64,000 nt of DNA from Sphingomonas sp. PP-CE-3A-406. Its GTDB lineage: Bacteria > Pseudomonadota > Alphaproteobacteria > Sphingomonadales > Sphingomonadaceae. This document shows, piece after piece, positions 54,272 to 62,847 of the stretch. Each line of letters starts with the position of its first letter. Position 1 is the first letter of the stretch. Made by a program: the position numbers and the translations under genes. The stretch lies in assembly GCF_003688625.1 (NCBI RefSeq), contig NZ_RCWY01000002.1, positions 1,116,001-1,180,000 of the forward strand. Reading direction: 5' to 3'. The notes below the pieces were generated by a model. It saw only the letters and a program-made list of their open reading frames with translations, was not told where the DNA came from and ran no database searches.

Positions 54272-54607
54272 TCAGATCGCCTCATTTCGTTCTACGATAT
54301 ACTCGAGAACGCGATTTGGGAGGGGATGGCAGAAATCGATTCCGATAGCTTCCGGACTGCTCCAAGCAACCCAGCCCGGTACATCGGCGAAATTCGGGAT
54401 GGCAACGTCCACGAACGTGCCAACCGAAACCGCCAAGCGGGTCTCAATCCGACAACCCAATTGCGTGCAGTCACTGATCCGCACGGCTTGGGTATCAAAC
54501 TTGTCTGCTGTGACAGTTGCCGACCAATCTACGGCTATCCGGACGGCCTTACGTCCGTCCTCTGCCCGCCACGACGGATATTCGGGTTTTGATGATCGAT
54601 CGGCCAT
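54272..54607 (-). CDS. PilZ-domain protein (c-di-GMP receptor-like)
   Basis: 111 residues. A PilZ barrel with the RxxxR element RKAVR near residue 20. The second motif reads DCTQLG (canonical D/N-x-S-x-x-G, with Thr for Ser), then CRIETRLAVSVGTFVDVAIP and GWVAWSSPEAIGIDF. It should bind c-di-GMP, weakly or strongly depending on the Thr change. Converges on the degenerate-GGDEF group. ATG 54607 used; an ATG ten codons upstream lacks support. Confidence 0.82.
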   Translation of the reverse strand: MADRSSKPEYPSWRAEDGRKAVRIAVDWSATVTADKFDTQAVRISDCTQLGCRIETRLAVSVGTFVDVAIPNFADVPGWVAWSSPEAIGIDFCHPLPNRVLEYIVERNEAI

Positions 54608-55603
54608 AGTCCGGGGATAGCCGCCCACCCTAAACATCTGGTTACAACGGGTCAGTTCCGGCCGGGGGGATGAGACCCTAAGCGCTCGCCTTTAGCCAAG
54701 GGTATTAGCTCGTGAGAAGGATAGCCGAACGCTGCGACGGCTATTGGCATGAACAGCGACTTTGGCTCAACCGAACGAACGTTAGCTTACGCCGATAGCC
54801 CCCCGAAAGCGGCGAACTCGGCTTCGGTCCAACACGGGCGTTCACGCCCCCGCGCCCTGCCGCATGAACAAACGTCCGTTTTATCTCCGACCGCGACCCG
54901 AAAGCCGCCGTTCCGCTTTCCACCAAGTTCGTCGGTTCCATGTTGTGCACCCAAATACGGTGCAAGAACCCCCGCCTCGCCCGCGAGCTTTTCAGGTGGA
55001 TTTGGATGCAGTGGCTGGCCTGCTGCAGACCCGCCTAAATCTAGCCTTGAATGGCGGTATTAAGCACTCCCGCTGGATGCAGATTGCTGCACCTCTATGC
55101 GGATAGCAGCCTCCTGTGGTGGCAAGCCAACGATCGATGCGATCAGCCATGCCGCCGCCCCCTTGATCGCTTCTGACCCCGCCGGGCCGAGGGGCCCAAC
55201 TCCCCGCCCCCGATCCTGTGCCCCCAAATTACACGCTATTCCCCCCGCCTCGCCCGCGAGCTTTTCGTGTCGGTTCCGGTGCATTACCGGGCAACGCTCA
55301 GCCCCGCGGTATTCCGCCGTTCTTGGCCCGATATCACGGCAGCATCGACGGTGCGTTTGGGTGCACTAATAGGCGATTGGGCGAAACCGCATACACCAAG
55401 TCCATGTCTAATGTTCAAACACGCCAAACCGCGCGATCCTGCCACCGCGGGTCGGCGCAGGAGCACTGTCACAGGGGACGACCGATGAGCGTCCGACACA
55501 CCCCGTCGACGATGCCCGAACATCGGATCGTTTGAGAAGCCTGTCGCGGTTGTCGATCGGCGATCTTCCCTTTCTATAAATGAATGGTGCTGGTTTCAGA
55601 CCG
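54608..55603. other. Long gene-poor stretch with a degenerate direct repeat
   Basis: About 1 kb with no convincing gene. A 23-bp identical core (CCCGCCTCGCCCGCGAGCTT and TTC) occurs at 54971-54993 and 55244-55266. The two copies sit in about 50 bp of weaker similarity that starts GTGCACCCAAAT and GTGCCCCCAAAT (54945 and 55218). Words such as AACGTCCG and GAAAGC recall decayed sphingomonad intergenic repeats. Possibly former genes. Confidence 0.5.
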
Positions 55604-56287
55604 CTAGGCGGACTCGCGCTCATTCTCTTCCAGCGCGTCCGCCAGTCGGGCTAGCGCGGCCGCCAGCGCCTCGTTCTGGACACTAACGCCCACCGCTTCG
55701 CGCAACGGTAGCTGAGCCACCATTTCCGCCTGCTCGGTGTGGTGTTGCTCAAGGTGCTGGACCACGTCGGCGGGCATCGGTGCGGGACCGATGATGCGCT
55801 CCACGATCACGCGTGCAAACGCCGGGATGCAGAGCCGGTACGCATTGCTGATTTGGCGAATCCTTGGTCCGGCACCCTCTGCCTCCGGAATCCGTTCGGT
55901 CCTGCGGACCCAATCCAGAAAGCCGTGATCCTTGAGCGCTTTCAATGCGCGCACGATAGCGTCACGCGAACGCCGCAGCTTTCCCATGAGATAGTCGATC
56001 GACGGCTCGAGCCGGCCTGACCGGTGACATACGATGCGATACAGCGCGCGCAGGACTTCCAGACCGACATGACCTAGCGGTCCGTTACGCTTGCCAGGCT
56101 GCTTGTGCTGACGGTCATACCCTTCTGCCGCGATCATGGCGTGCCCCATCTGACGCTTGCTGACCGGTCGCCACAACCGGGCCTCGCACGAGCCCTTGGG
56201 ACGGCTGTCGCGCCGAACACGATTGCGGAACAAGCCGTGATGGCTGGCCTTGCCGCCGATGATCTCGTGAAGCGAGCGCGCGGTCAT
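55604..56287 (-). CDS. Helix-turn-helix replication-type protein
   Basis: 227 residues. The middle (LGHVGLEVLRALYRIVCHRS and KLRRSRDAIVRALKALKDHG) is a winged-helix module like that of small replication/HTH proteins on sphingomonad plasmids and integrative elements. It ends in an acidic coiled tail (LARLADALEENERESA). It lies 25 bp after the integrase stop in the same direction, so the two may be one transcript. Function in replication or control of the element is inference. Confidence 0.65.
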   Translation of the reverse strand: MTARSLHEIIGGKASHHGLFRNRVRRDSRPKGSCEARLWRPVSKRQMGHAMIAAEGYDRQHKQPGKRNGPLGHVGLEVLRALYRIVCHRSGRLEPSIDYLMGKLRRSRDAIVRALKALKDHGFLDWVRRTERIPEAEGAGPRIRQISNAYRLCIPAFARVIVERIIGPAPMPADVVQHLEQHHTEQAEMVAQLPLREAVGVSVQNEALAAALARLADALEENERESA

Positions 56288-56312
56288 ACCACCGCTCCCT
56301 GAGCGGCAACGC

Positions 56313-57569
56313 CTAGCGCCGCGGTCCTTCGAGCAGTTGCGCTGCCGGCGCAAACCCATCGAGGAGAAGGTCCGCCCACTCCTGCGCGATCTCGGTGCGC
56401 CGCTGCAGGTACGCGGCTCGGTTGTAGGTCGCCTCCACCCCTTCGGGAATGTGCGCCAGCATCAGATCGATGATCGCGCGATCGCCCGGTCGGTTTAACG
56501 TCTGCGCGCGTTCGTTCATCACCGTCGAGAATGTCGATCGCCAGCCGTGCGGCACATGCCGCGCCCGGACCGCCAGACGATTGTAGAAATACCCGATCGC
56601 ATTCTCGCTGATCGGCTTGTGAGCGTGCCGCTGGCTCGGAAAGACCAGCGGGCCGCGCGGCGCGAAGGCACGCGCCGCCTGAAGAACCTCCATCGCCTGT
56701 CTGGACAGTGGCACCAGAAAGTCGAAACGCTCGTCCTGCTTGCGCGCGACCTTCAATTTCATGCGGTCCGCCGGAATGCGCCAGACAGGCGCATCCTCGC
56801 TCAAGGCCTCCAGCTCGGCCCAACCGGTCGTCCGAAGCGTACCCGGCCGCAGCGCCGTCAGGGCGAGCAGTCGCGAAGCGAGCTTGGTCATGGGATGCGC
56901 TGCCGATGCCTCGGCCGCCGTCAGTAGCGCTCGCGCATCCTCCAGCGACGCCAACGCTGGCTGCCGCTTCTTGATGAGCGGCTTCATCGCTCCTCGAATC
57001 GATACAGCCGGATCGCTCGTCGCGTATCCCGACGCTATCGCAAAGCCGTACACGGCCGAGATGCGCTGCCGAACGCGACGTGCCGTCTCGACCGACGGGC
57101 GATCCTCGATCCGCCGCACGAGTTGAAGCACCATGGGCGAGGTCACCGCAGCAACGGGCGTCGAGCCGATGTACGGAAAGACATCCTTCTCGAGGCTGTT
57201 CAAAACGTCGGCCGCATGCACAGCGACCCAGCTCGACACCTGCTGGGCGTGCCATTCCCGCGCTACTGCCTCGAACGTCGTTGCATGCTCGATATGCCGA
57301 ACCGCCGCGGTTTGCTTCCGGTCGACGCCCGGATCGGTCCCTGCCTTCAAAAGCCGTGCGGCTGCGTCCCGGTGCTCGCGTGCCAGCGCGAGGCTTACGT
57401 CGGGATAGCTGCCCAGCACGAGCAGCTTTTCCTTGCCAGCGATTCGGTATTTCCAGCGCCAGGAGCGAAAACCGGTGGTCGTCACGAACATATGAAGCCC
57501 ACGGGCATCGGACAGCTTGTAGCTCTTCTCCGCTGCCTTGGCCTGTCGGCAGCGTAATTCGGTCAGCAC
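56313..57569 (-). CDS. P4-type tyrosine integrase
   Basis: 418 residues, GTG start. N-terminal arm-binding domain (LTELRCRQAK, YKLSDARGLHMFV, DUF4102 type), SAM-like core-binding domain, and catalytic domain with Arg in ALRPGTLR, His-x-x-Arg in HGWRSTFS, and Tyr nucleophile in EATYNRAAYL. It recombines the element with the 3' end of the tRNA-Ser gene, 158 bp from its start. It reads away from the tRNA. Length and layout are complete, so the element may still be excisable. Confidence 0.95.
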   Translation of the reverse strand: MLTELRCRQAKAAEKSYKLSDARGLHMFVTTTGFRSWRWKYRIAGKEKLLVLGSYPDVSLALAREHRDAAARLLKAGTDPGVDRKQTAAVRHIEHATTFEAVAREWHAQQVSSWVAVHAADVLNSLEKDVFPYIGSTPVAAVTSPMVLQLVRRIEDRPSVETARRVRQRISAVYGFAIASGYATSDPAVSIRGAMKPLIKKRQPALASLEDARALLTAAEASAAHPMTKLASRLLALTALRPGTLRTTGWAELEALSEDAPVWRIPADRMKLKVARKQDERFDFLVPLSRQAMEVLQAARAFAPRGPLVFPSQRHAHKPISENAIGYFYNRLAVRARHVPHGWRSTFSTVMNERAQTLNRPGDRAIIDLMLAHIPEGVEATYNRAAYLQRRTEIAQEWADLLLDGFAPAAQLLEGPRR

Positions 57570-57723
57570 TCGATACCCCCAGGAAGTCGTCAGCGTACCC
57601 CCAAAATACCCCCAACAGGCGTGCGCTTGAGTGGGAAACTATGGGATCGTGTGAGACTACCGCGCTATTAAAAGCGAGGCAAATCCAAGGCTTCTGAGAT
57701 GGTTTGGGATGCTGTGAGACACT

Positions 57724-57741
57724 AAAATGGCGGAGACGGAG
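57724..57741. repeat. Right attachment site (attR) within tRNA-Ser 3' end
   Basis: The same AAAATGGCGGAGACGGAG as 23817-23834. It covers the 3' end of tRNA-Ser (57728 onward) plus four downstream bases. Homology of the flanking DNA continues leftward through the integrase start in both copies. Confidence 0.85.
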
Positions 57742-57820
57742 GGATTCGAACCCTCGGTACCAGTAAACCCGGTACGGCGGTTTAGCAAACCGCTGGTTTC
57801 AGCCACTCACCCACGTCTCC
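57728..57820 (-). tRNA. tRNA-Ser(GCU)
   Basis: 93 bases with the encoded CCA. Acceptor stem GGAGACG/CGTCTCC with discriminator G, D arm GTGAGTGGCTGAAAC, anticodon stem GCGGT/ACCGC around TTGCTAA (anticodon GCT), long class II variable arm (GTACCGGGTTTACTGGTACC) and T arm GAGGG-TTCGAAT-CCCTC. It is the integration target of the neighbouring island, which rebuilds its 3' end. Confidence 0.97.
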
Positions 57821-58090
57821 GGCTGCAGCAGATGCGGGGCTATAGCGAGGGTCGTCGCGGGGGGCAACGGCTGTCTTCGCGTCATTCGCTCTCTTCGTGT
57901 CATTCATCGCGAATTCGCCCAAATTCGACACGGCTAGGCGGTTCGTTCATTGCGCGGCAAGGCCGAGGTTGGTTACGCTGGCCGAGCGAAAGGACCGGGT
58001 CGACCGGTTCGATCGGATCGGCCATGTCGGGGTCGATGGTTTCAAGGTCGATCGTTTGGTGCCCCGTTTGCGGACGCCGGTTTGGGGACA

Positions 58091-58885
58091 ATGATCATGC
58101 GTGACTTCTGGCTCGGCTTGGGTGCCTTCGCCGCTGCGATGTGTGGAGGGACTGGCGGTGCCGCCGCGCAGGTGCGCACGATCGATCCCAACCAGGCGAT
58201 CGATGGCGACCTCGCGCCGCGCGCCTATACCGCGCCGTCGCGCGCGCAGACGACCACGCAGCCGTCGCGACCGGCCGATATCGATACGCAGGTCCAATCC
58301 GACCCGACGCCCTCCCCGCCTCCGCCGCAGAATTCGGCGTCAACTCCAGCGGCGGACCCGGCCTCGCCGACCGCCCGCGCGGAAGCGACGACGCAGGCCG
58401 CCGACACCTATCAGCGCGACGACCTGCTGGCGGCGGGCGAAGGCGTGTTCGGCAAGGGGGCGGCGGGGCTCGGCGGCATCCTCGAGAAGATCCTCAAGGA
58501 TCAGGGCCAGCCCAACGCGTACATCGCCGGCCGCGAGGCGTCGGGCGCGTTCATCCTCGGGGTGCGCTACGGCTCGGGGATCATGAGCCACAAGGTCGAG
58601 GGCCAGCAGCCGGTCTACTGGACCGGCCCGTCGGTCGGCTTCGACGTCGGCGGCGACGCGAACAAGGTCTTCGTGCTGGTCTACAACCTCTACGACACCG
58701 AGGAGCTCTACAAGCGCTTCCCCGCGGTCGAGGGCCGTCTGTACCTGGTCGGCGGGTTCGCCGCGACCTATCTACGGCGCGGCAACGTCGTCCTGATCCC
58801 GATCCGCCTCGGCGTCGGCTGGCGCGCGGGCGTCAACGTCGGCTATATGAACATCACGCACAAGAGCCGGTGGCTACCGTTTTAG
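58091..58885 (+). CDS. DUF1134 / EipA-family envelope protein
   Basis: 264 residues. Signal peptide (WLGLGAFAAAMCGG, cleavage near AAAQ). A Pro/Ala/Thr-rich linker (about 45-110) precedes the conserved domain (YIAGREASGAFILGVRYGSG; YWTGPSVGFDVGGDANKVFV; LVYNLYDTEELYKRFPAVEG). EipA is a periplasmic protein needed for envelope integrity in Brucella and relatives. Two in-frame ATGs, 58091 and 58097; the first is used. Core gene, marking the return to chromosomal backbone. Confidence 0.9.
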   Translation: MIMRDFWLGLGAFAAAMCGGTGGAAAQVRTIDPNQAIDGDLAPRAYTAPSRAQTTTQPSRPADIDTQVQSDPTPSPPPPQNSASTPAADPASPTARAEATTQAADTYQRDDLLAAGEGVFGKGAAGLGGILEKILKDQGQPNAYIAGREASGAFILGVRYGSGIMSHKVEGQQPVYWTGPSVGFDVGGDANKVFVLVYNLYDTEELYKRFPAVEGRLYLVGGFAATYLRRGNVVLIPIRLGVGWRAGVNVGYMNITHKSRWLPF

Positions 58886-58993
58886 GCGGAGGCGGGCAGC
58901 CGACCACGTTAGGCTGACTCCGCCAAGCCCGGCCGGCGAGGCGCAGGCGGGCTGCCGGCCACGTCCGGCCGACTCCGCCAAGCCCGGCCGGCG
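58886..58993. repeat. Two tandem copies of a ~55-bp GC-rich unit
   Basis: The unit GGCGGGC-GCCG-CCACGT-GGC-GACTCCGCC-AAGCCCGGCCGGCG occurs twice with a few changes; the 23-base end GACTCCGCCAAGCCCGGCCG and GCG is identical at 58916-58938 and 58971-58993. It lies just after the EipA stop. Confidence 0.7.
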
Positions 58994-59031
58994 GGCAAAG
59001 CCCGTCCGACGGCATGGGCTTTGCCCATGCC
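58993..59031. terminator. Overlapping alternative hairpins
   Basis: GGGCAAAGCCC (58993-59003) pairs perfectly with GGGCTTTGCCC (59016-59026). Alternatively GGCATGGGC (59011-59019) pairs with GCCCATGCC (59023-59031) over TTT. The two cannot form together. No T-run follows; a terminator or attenuator is possible. Confidence 0.5.
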
Positions 59032-59141
59032 GCGCGCCACACGCGACACGCCTAAGCCGCTCACGCCCCCACCCTCATCCCGAAGCGCGGCAAATCCAGG
59101 CGACGAGTTGACGCCCCCTCCCCACGCGCTACCCCAGGCCA

Positions 59142-59492
59142 ATGGCAAAACCCGACCGCCTCGCCCGCCTCGACGCTCAGCGCGAGGATCTCGAAACCGA
59201 GTACCGCGACACCCTGATCGCCGCGCTGGAGAAGACCGCGTCGGGATCGCTCGGGCTGTTCGACCGCAGCGCCGACCGCCGCGTCCGCGCCGCGATCGCG
59301 CCGACGATCGACGCGCTCAACGAGATGGGCGCGGACATCGACGCGATGCGCGACCGCCTGCTGCTCGAACCGTTCGCGCTCCACCACGACTTCTTCGCGG
59401 CACGGGGCCCGGTCAGCGCCAGCGCGGTCGGCGAACAGAAGGAGGCGCGGTTATGGATCGACCGGCTGAACGCAGCGGATCCTGCACGCTGA
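59142..59492 (+). CDS. Helical cytoplasmic protein, unknown function
   Basis: 116 residues starting MAKPDRLARLDAQREDLETE, largely alpha-helical and charged, with no signal or membrane segment. No family recognised. The start is the first ATG of a frame with conserved-looking codon use; a Gly/Ala-rich linkless structure suggests a small bundle. Confidence 0.55.
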   Translation: MAKPDRLARLDAQREDLETEYRDTLIAALEKTASGSLGLFDRSADRRVRAAIAPTIDALNEMGADIDAMRDRLLLEPFALHHDFFAARGPVSASAVGEQKEARLWIDRLNAADPAR

Positions 59493-59531
59493 TGCGGCAC
59501 GTCTTCGCGGGATAAACCCCGGCATTAGATC

Positions 59532-59816
59532 TCAGAGGCAATCGCCATTCACCGCGCAAACCATCGTCACCATGCCGAAGAACCACGCCGTCGCCATCGC
59601 CGGCACGCATAACATCGCAACGCCGATACGCACCCGGGACGGCACGGGCATCAGATGAATCCCGCCAAACAGCGCGGCCAGCGCCAAGCCCGGGATCGAC
59701 CAGCGAAATAGACCGTCGACGATCCAAACCGGCAGGACCGGGTACGCGAAGACCCAGACCAGCAGGATGGCGAACGGTCCTACGCCCGCAACGGCCGGCG
59801 CAAGACTCCAGCGGCC
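59532..59816 (-). other. Open frame for a membrane protein lacking a normal start
   Basis: 94 codons open between a TAG at 59817 and a TGA at 59532. Translation has four hydrophobic segments (AGVGPFAILLVWVFAYPVL; IPGLALAALFGGIHL; VGVAMLCVPAMA-like; AWFFGMVTMVCAV). No ATG occurs before the third segment, and no GTG; a TTG lies mid-frame. Either it uses an unusual start behind pyrC or it is the 3' remnant of a gene. Confidence 0.4.
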
Positions 59817-59833
59817 CTAAAGCCCCCCAAGAC

Positions 59834-60871
59834 TCACCCCTCGAATCGCCACCCCACCGTCGTCCCCGCCAGGAACGGCACCACCGCGGTCGCGCCCTCG
59901 CCGATCGACGCCGGCACCTCGACCGCATCGCGCACCAGCGTCGCCGTGCCATCGTTCAGCGGCAGCCCGTAGAACCGCGCGCCATGCTCCGACGCAAACG
60001 CCTCGAACTTGTCGATCGCACCCTCTTCCTCGAACACGCGCAGATACGCCTCGAGCGCGAACGGCGCGTTGAAGATCCCCGCGCACCCGCACCCCGATTC
60101 CTTCGCGCCGACGACATGCGGCGCACTGTCCGTGCCGAGGAAGAACCGCGGCGATCCCGATACCGCCGCCTTGCGGACCGCGAGGCGGTGCGTCTCGCGC
60201 TTGAGCACAGGCAGGCAATAGGCGTGCGGCCTGAGCCCGCCGTCGAACAGCGCATTACGATTGATCAGCAGATGCTGCGGCGTGATCGTCGCGGCGATCG
60301 GGTGCGCCGCCTCGGTGACGAACGCCGCGGCCTCGGCGGTGGTGATGTGCTCGAGCACGATCTTGAGCGCCGGATAGTCGCGCGTCAGCGGCGTCAGGAC
60401 GCGCTCGACGAACACCGCCTCGCGGTCGAAGATGTCGATCGACTTGTCGGTCACCTCGCCGTGGATCAGCAGCGGCATGCCGATTCGCTGCAACGTCTCC
60501 AGCACCTCGGTCAGCGCGCGGATATCGGTGACGCCGTGCGCCGAGTTGGTCGTCGCATGCGCAGGGTACAGCTTGCACGCCGCGAACACGCCCTCCGCAT
60601 AGCCGCGCTCGATCTCCGCCGGATCGGTCCCGTCGGTCAGGTAACACGTCATCAACGGGGTGAAACCGACGTCTCCGCCAAGCGCCGCCATGATCCGCTC
60701 GCGATACGCCCTCGCGGCGTCGATCGTCGTCACCGGCGGGGTCAGGTTCGGCATGATGATCGCGCGCGCGAACTGCCGCGCGGTGTGGTGCGCGACCGCC
60801 TCCAGCATCGCGCCATCGCGCAGGTGGACGTGCCAGTCGTCGGGGCGGCGGATCGTGAGGCGCTCGGTCAT
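59834..60871 (-). CDS. pyrC: Dihydroorotase PyrC (class II)
   Basis: 345 residues, normal length. Zinc ligands in DDWHVHLRDG, the carboxylated lysine in FAACKLYPAHATTNS, His in LLIHGEVTD and VLEHITTAEA, and Asp in FLGTDSAPH. Interconverts N-carbamoyl-aspartate and dihydroorotate, step three of pyrimidine synthesis. Start ATG 60871 matches the conserved TIRRPDDWHVHL beginning. Core chromosomal gene, diverging from ygfZ. Confidence 0.96.
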   Translation of the reverse strand: MTERLTIRRPDDWHVHLRDGAMLEAVAHHTARQFARAIIMPNLTPPVTTIDAARAYRERIMAALGGDVGFTPLMTCYLTDGTDPAEIERGYAEGVFAACKLYPAHATTNSAHGVTDIRALTEVLETLQRIGMPLLIHGEVTDKSIDIFDREAVFVERVLTPLTRDYPALKIVLEHITTAEAAAFVTEAAHPIAATITPQHLLINRNALFDGGLRPHAYCLPVLKRETHRLAVRKAAVSGSPRFFLGTDSAPHVVGAKESGCGCAGIFNAPFALEAYLRVFEEEGAIDKFEAFASEHGARFYGLPLNDGTATLVRDAVEVPASIGEGATAVVPFLAGTTVGWRFEG

Positions 60872-60976
60872 GCGCTCCTCCTATCGGCGCGGGCGCGTCG
60901 GCGCCATATCCCTGTGGTGATATCCCTGTGGTGCGATCCAGCTTGGAAATCGCCGCCCGCGCACTAGGTGATGGCT

Positions 60977-61723
60977 ATGGACCAGCAACCTTCCGCAACG
61001 ATGCTCGCCGATCGCAGCGTGATCCGCGTCGCCGGCGACGACGTGCGCGGCTTCCTGCAAGGCCTCGTCACCGCCGATACCGCGGCGCTCATGCCAGACG
61101 CCCCCGCCTGGGCCGCGCTGCTCTCGCCGCAGGGCAAGGCGCTGTTCGACTTCATCCTCTGGGCAGACGGCGATGCGGTGCTGATCGATGCCGAGGCGAC
61201 GCAGGCCGATGCGCTCGCGAAACGCCTGTCGATGTACCGGCTACGTCGCGCGATCACGATCCAACCCGATGACCGCAAGGTGCATTGGTCGGCGGATTGG
61301 CCCGGGGATGGCCCAGGCACCCCCGACCCGCGTCTCGCCGCGCTCGGCCGGCGCTGGCTCGCCCCGGCGTCAGAGCCGACGCGAGACTGGCACGCGCATC
61401 GCCTGTCGCTCGGCGTCACCGAGGGTGCCGGCGAGCTCGGCGAAGGCGAGACCTTGTGGCTCGAATGCAACGCCCGCGAACTGAACGGCGTCAGCTTCAC
61501 CAAGGGGTGCTACGTCGGGCAGGAGAACACCGCGCGGATGCATCACCGCGCCAAGGTCAACCGCCGCCTCGTCGTCGCACCGCTCACCGAAACCGGACCG
61601 CGCACCCGCGCCGCGTATCCGGACCTCGGCCTGATGGTCGAGCACCGCCGCATCGACGCGCTGGGCGACGCGATCGTCCCGGAGTGGCTGGCCGCGGCGC
61701 TGGCGGACACCGCCTCGGACTGA
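60977..61723 (+). CDS. ygfZ: Folate-binding protein YgfZ
   Basis: 248 residues. GcvT-like fold with the diagnostic KGCYVGQENTARM carrying the conserved cysteine. N-terminal VIRVAGDDVRGFLQGLVTAD is typical. YgfZ uses folate in assembly or repair of iron-sulfur clusters. AGG lies 8 bases before ATG 60977; two earlier starts (60968 GTG, 60971 ATG) are possible. It diverges from pyrC across 105 bp. Confidence 0.93.
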   Translation: MDQQPSATMLADRSVIRVAGDDVRGFLQGLVTADTAALMPDAPAWAALLSPQGKALFDFILWADGDAVLIDAEATQADALAKRLSMYRLRRAITIQPDDRKVHWSADWPGDGPGTPDPRLAALGRRWLAPASEPTRDWHAHRLSLGVTEGAGELGEGETLWLECNARELNGVSFTKGCYVGQENTARMHHRAKVNRRLVVAPLTETGPRTRAAYPDLGLMVEHRRIDALGDAIVPEWLAAALADTASD

Positions 61724-61744
61724 CGACCGACCGACGGCGCGCGG

Positions 61745-62524
61745 TCACTTCGCCTTCGATGGCGTGATCTCGCTGCCCTTGACCCGCCACACGCGCTTGT
61801 CGGGCGTGGCGACGAACACCGGCATATGCAGGCTGTACGAGGCGAACACATGGATCTCGGTCGGGACGGGATCGAGCAGGTGATTGACCACGAACCCGAT
61901 CGGCGTCGCGCCCGGCGGCAGCTTCGGCGCGGTCATGGCGAGGCAGCCGAGCGTGTAGGGGCGTGATGCCACCACTCTGCCATCGCGATCGACGAGCACG
62001 CGGTAGTGGCCGCCCATCGGAAACGTCGTCGCTTCCTTCTGCGCCGACAGCAGGTAGACCGCGATCACCCCGTCGTTTTGCGGCGGGAGCACGACGCTGT
62101 TGAACGGCAACGGCGTGCAGGGCTTGTAGCCGCGCGCGACGGCCGCCTGTGTCGCCACCTCGCGGGCGCGCACCAGAAGAGTCTGCGCGGCTGTCAGCGC
62201 GGCCGGTCGCACGAGGACCTCCTGCGACACGACCTTCCCGCCGCGCACGTCCGCCACGAAGAACGCCTGCGCTGCCGTGCCCGCCCCACGGTAATAGGTC
62301 ACGTGCAACGTCCGCGGATCGGGCTGCTCGACGACATACCCGCCGGTACCACTCAGCGCGTTTTTCGGGATCGCCGCGGTCAACGCATCCGAACTGACCC
62401 ACGCCGCCCGATCGAACGTATAGAGCAGCGATCCGAGCCTTGCCGCCTGCGCGATACGCCGAGCGTCGGACGGCCCGCCCGGAGTGGGGCTGCTTGGCAT
62501 CGGGCTGCCCGGCGTGGGCGGCAA
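61745..62524 (-). CDS. Protein of unknown function, possibly exported
   Basis: 259 residues. The Pro/Ser-rich start (SPMPSSPTPGGPSDARRIAQ) has no clear signal peptide; the true start may lie further in, near SLLYTFDRAAWVSSDAL. The domain that follows (GTGGYVVEQPDPRTLHVTYY; EATTFPMGGHYRVLVDRDGR; HVFASYSLHMPVFVATPDKR) is alpha/beta and recurs in sphingomonads as a hypothetical protein. Converges on ygfZ across 21 bp. Confidence 0.65.
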   Translation of the reverse strand: MPPTPGSPMPSSPTPGGPSDARRIAQAARLGSLLYTFDRAAWVSSDALTAAIPKNALSGTGGYVVEQPDPRTLHVTYYRGAGTAAQAFFVADVRGGKVVSQEVLVRPAALTAAQTLLVRAREVATQAAVARGYKPCTPLPFNSVVLPPQNDGVIAVYLLSAQKEATTFPMGGHYRVLVDRDGRVVASRPYTLGCLAMTAPKLPPGATPIGFVVNHLLDPVPTEIHVFASYSLHMPVFVATPDKRVWRVKGSEITPSKAK

Positions 62525-62766
62525 TGCTACCGAACCGGCAGATGACGCCTCATTTTACTGGGGTACGGCGAGTTCGCGAGGACCGGTCGCGCCTTGCAGA
62601 ACGGCGGCACCGATCGTCAGGATATGCGCGATGACCAATGTCATGTCCCCTGGGGCAAAGCGCTATGCTGGACGCTGCAACGGCGACAGGCAAGGCCACG
62701 CCAATCTCAAGCCCCCTCGATCAAAGCCGTCTCGACCAAGCCCGAGCTACTGCTCGCCATCGCGCA

Positions 62767-62800
62767 CAAAAGAAAAGGGAGGCCGGCTTGCGCCGACCTC
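62767..62800 (-). terminator. Rho-independent terminator of the OmpA-family gene
   Basis: On the minus strand GGGAGGTCGGC pairs with GCCGGCCTCCC (one mismatch) around GCAA, followed by TTTTCTTTT. It lies 48 bp after the stop of the OmpA-like gene. The remaining DNA from 62525 to 62766 shows no gene. Confidence 0.88.
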
Positions 62801-62847
62801 CCCGATCTTCGTTCCGTAGCCGACCCGAGGGTCGACTGGCGGAAGTC

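Noticed and set aside
54233..54592. 119-codon + strand frame at the PilZ locus
   Set aside because: The minus-strand PilZ frame has clear domain motifs; this one overlaps a terminator.
55060..55284. 74-codon minus-strand ORF
   Set aside because: No ribosome site or family; it includes one copy of the direct repeat, so probably non-coding.
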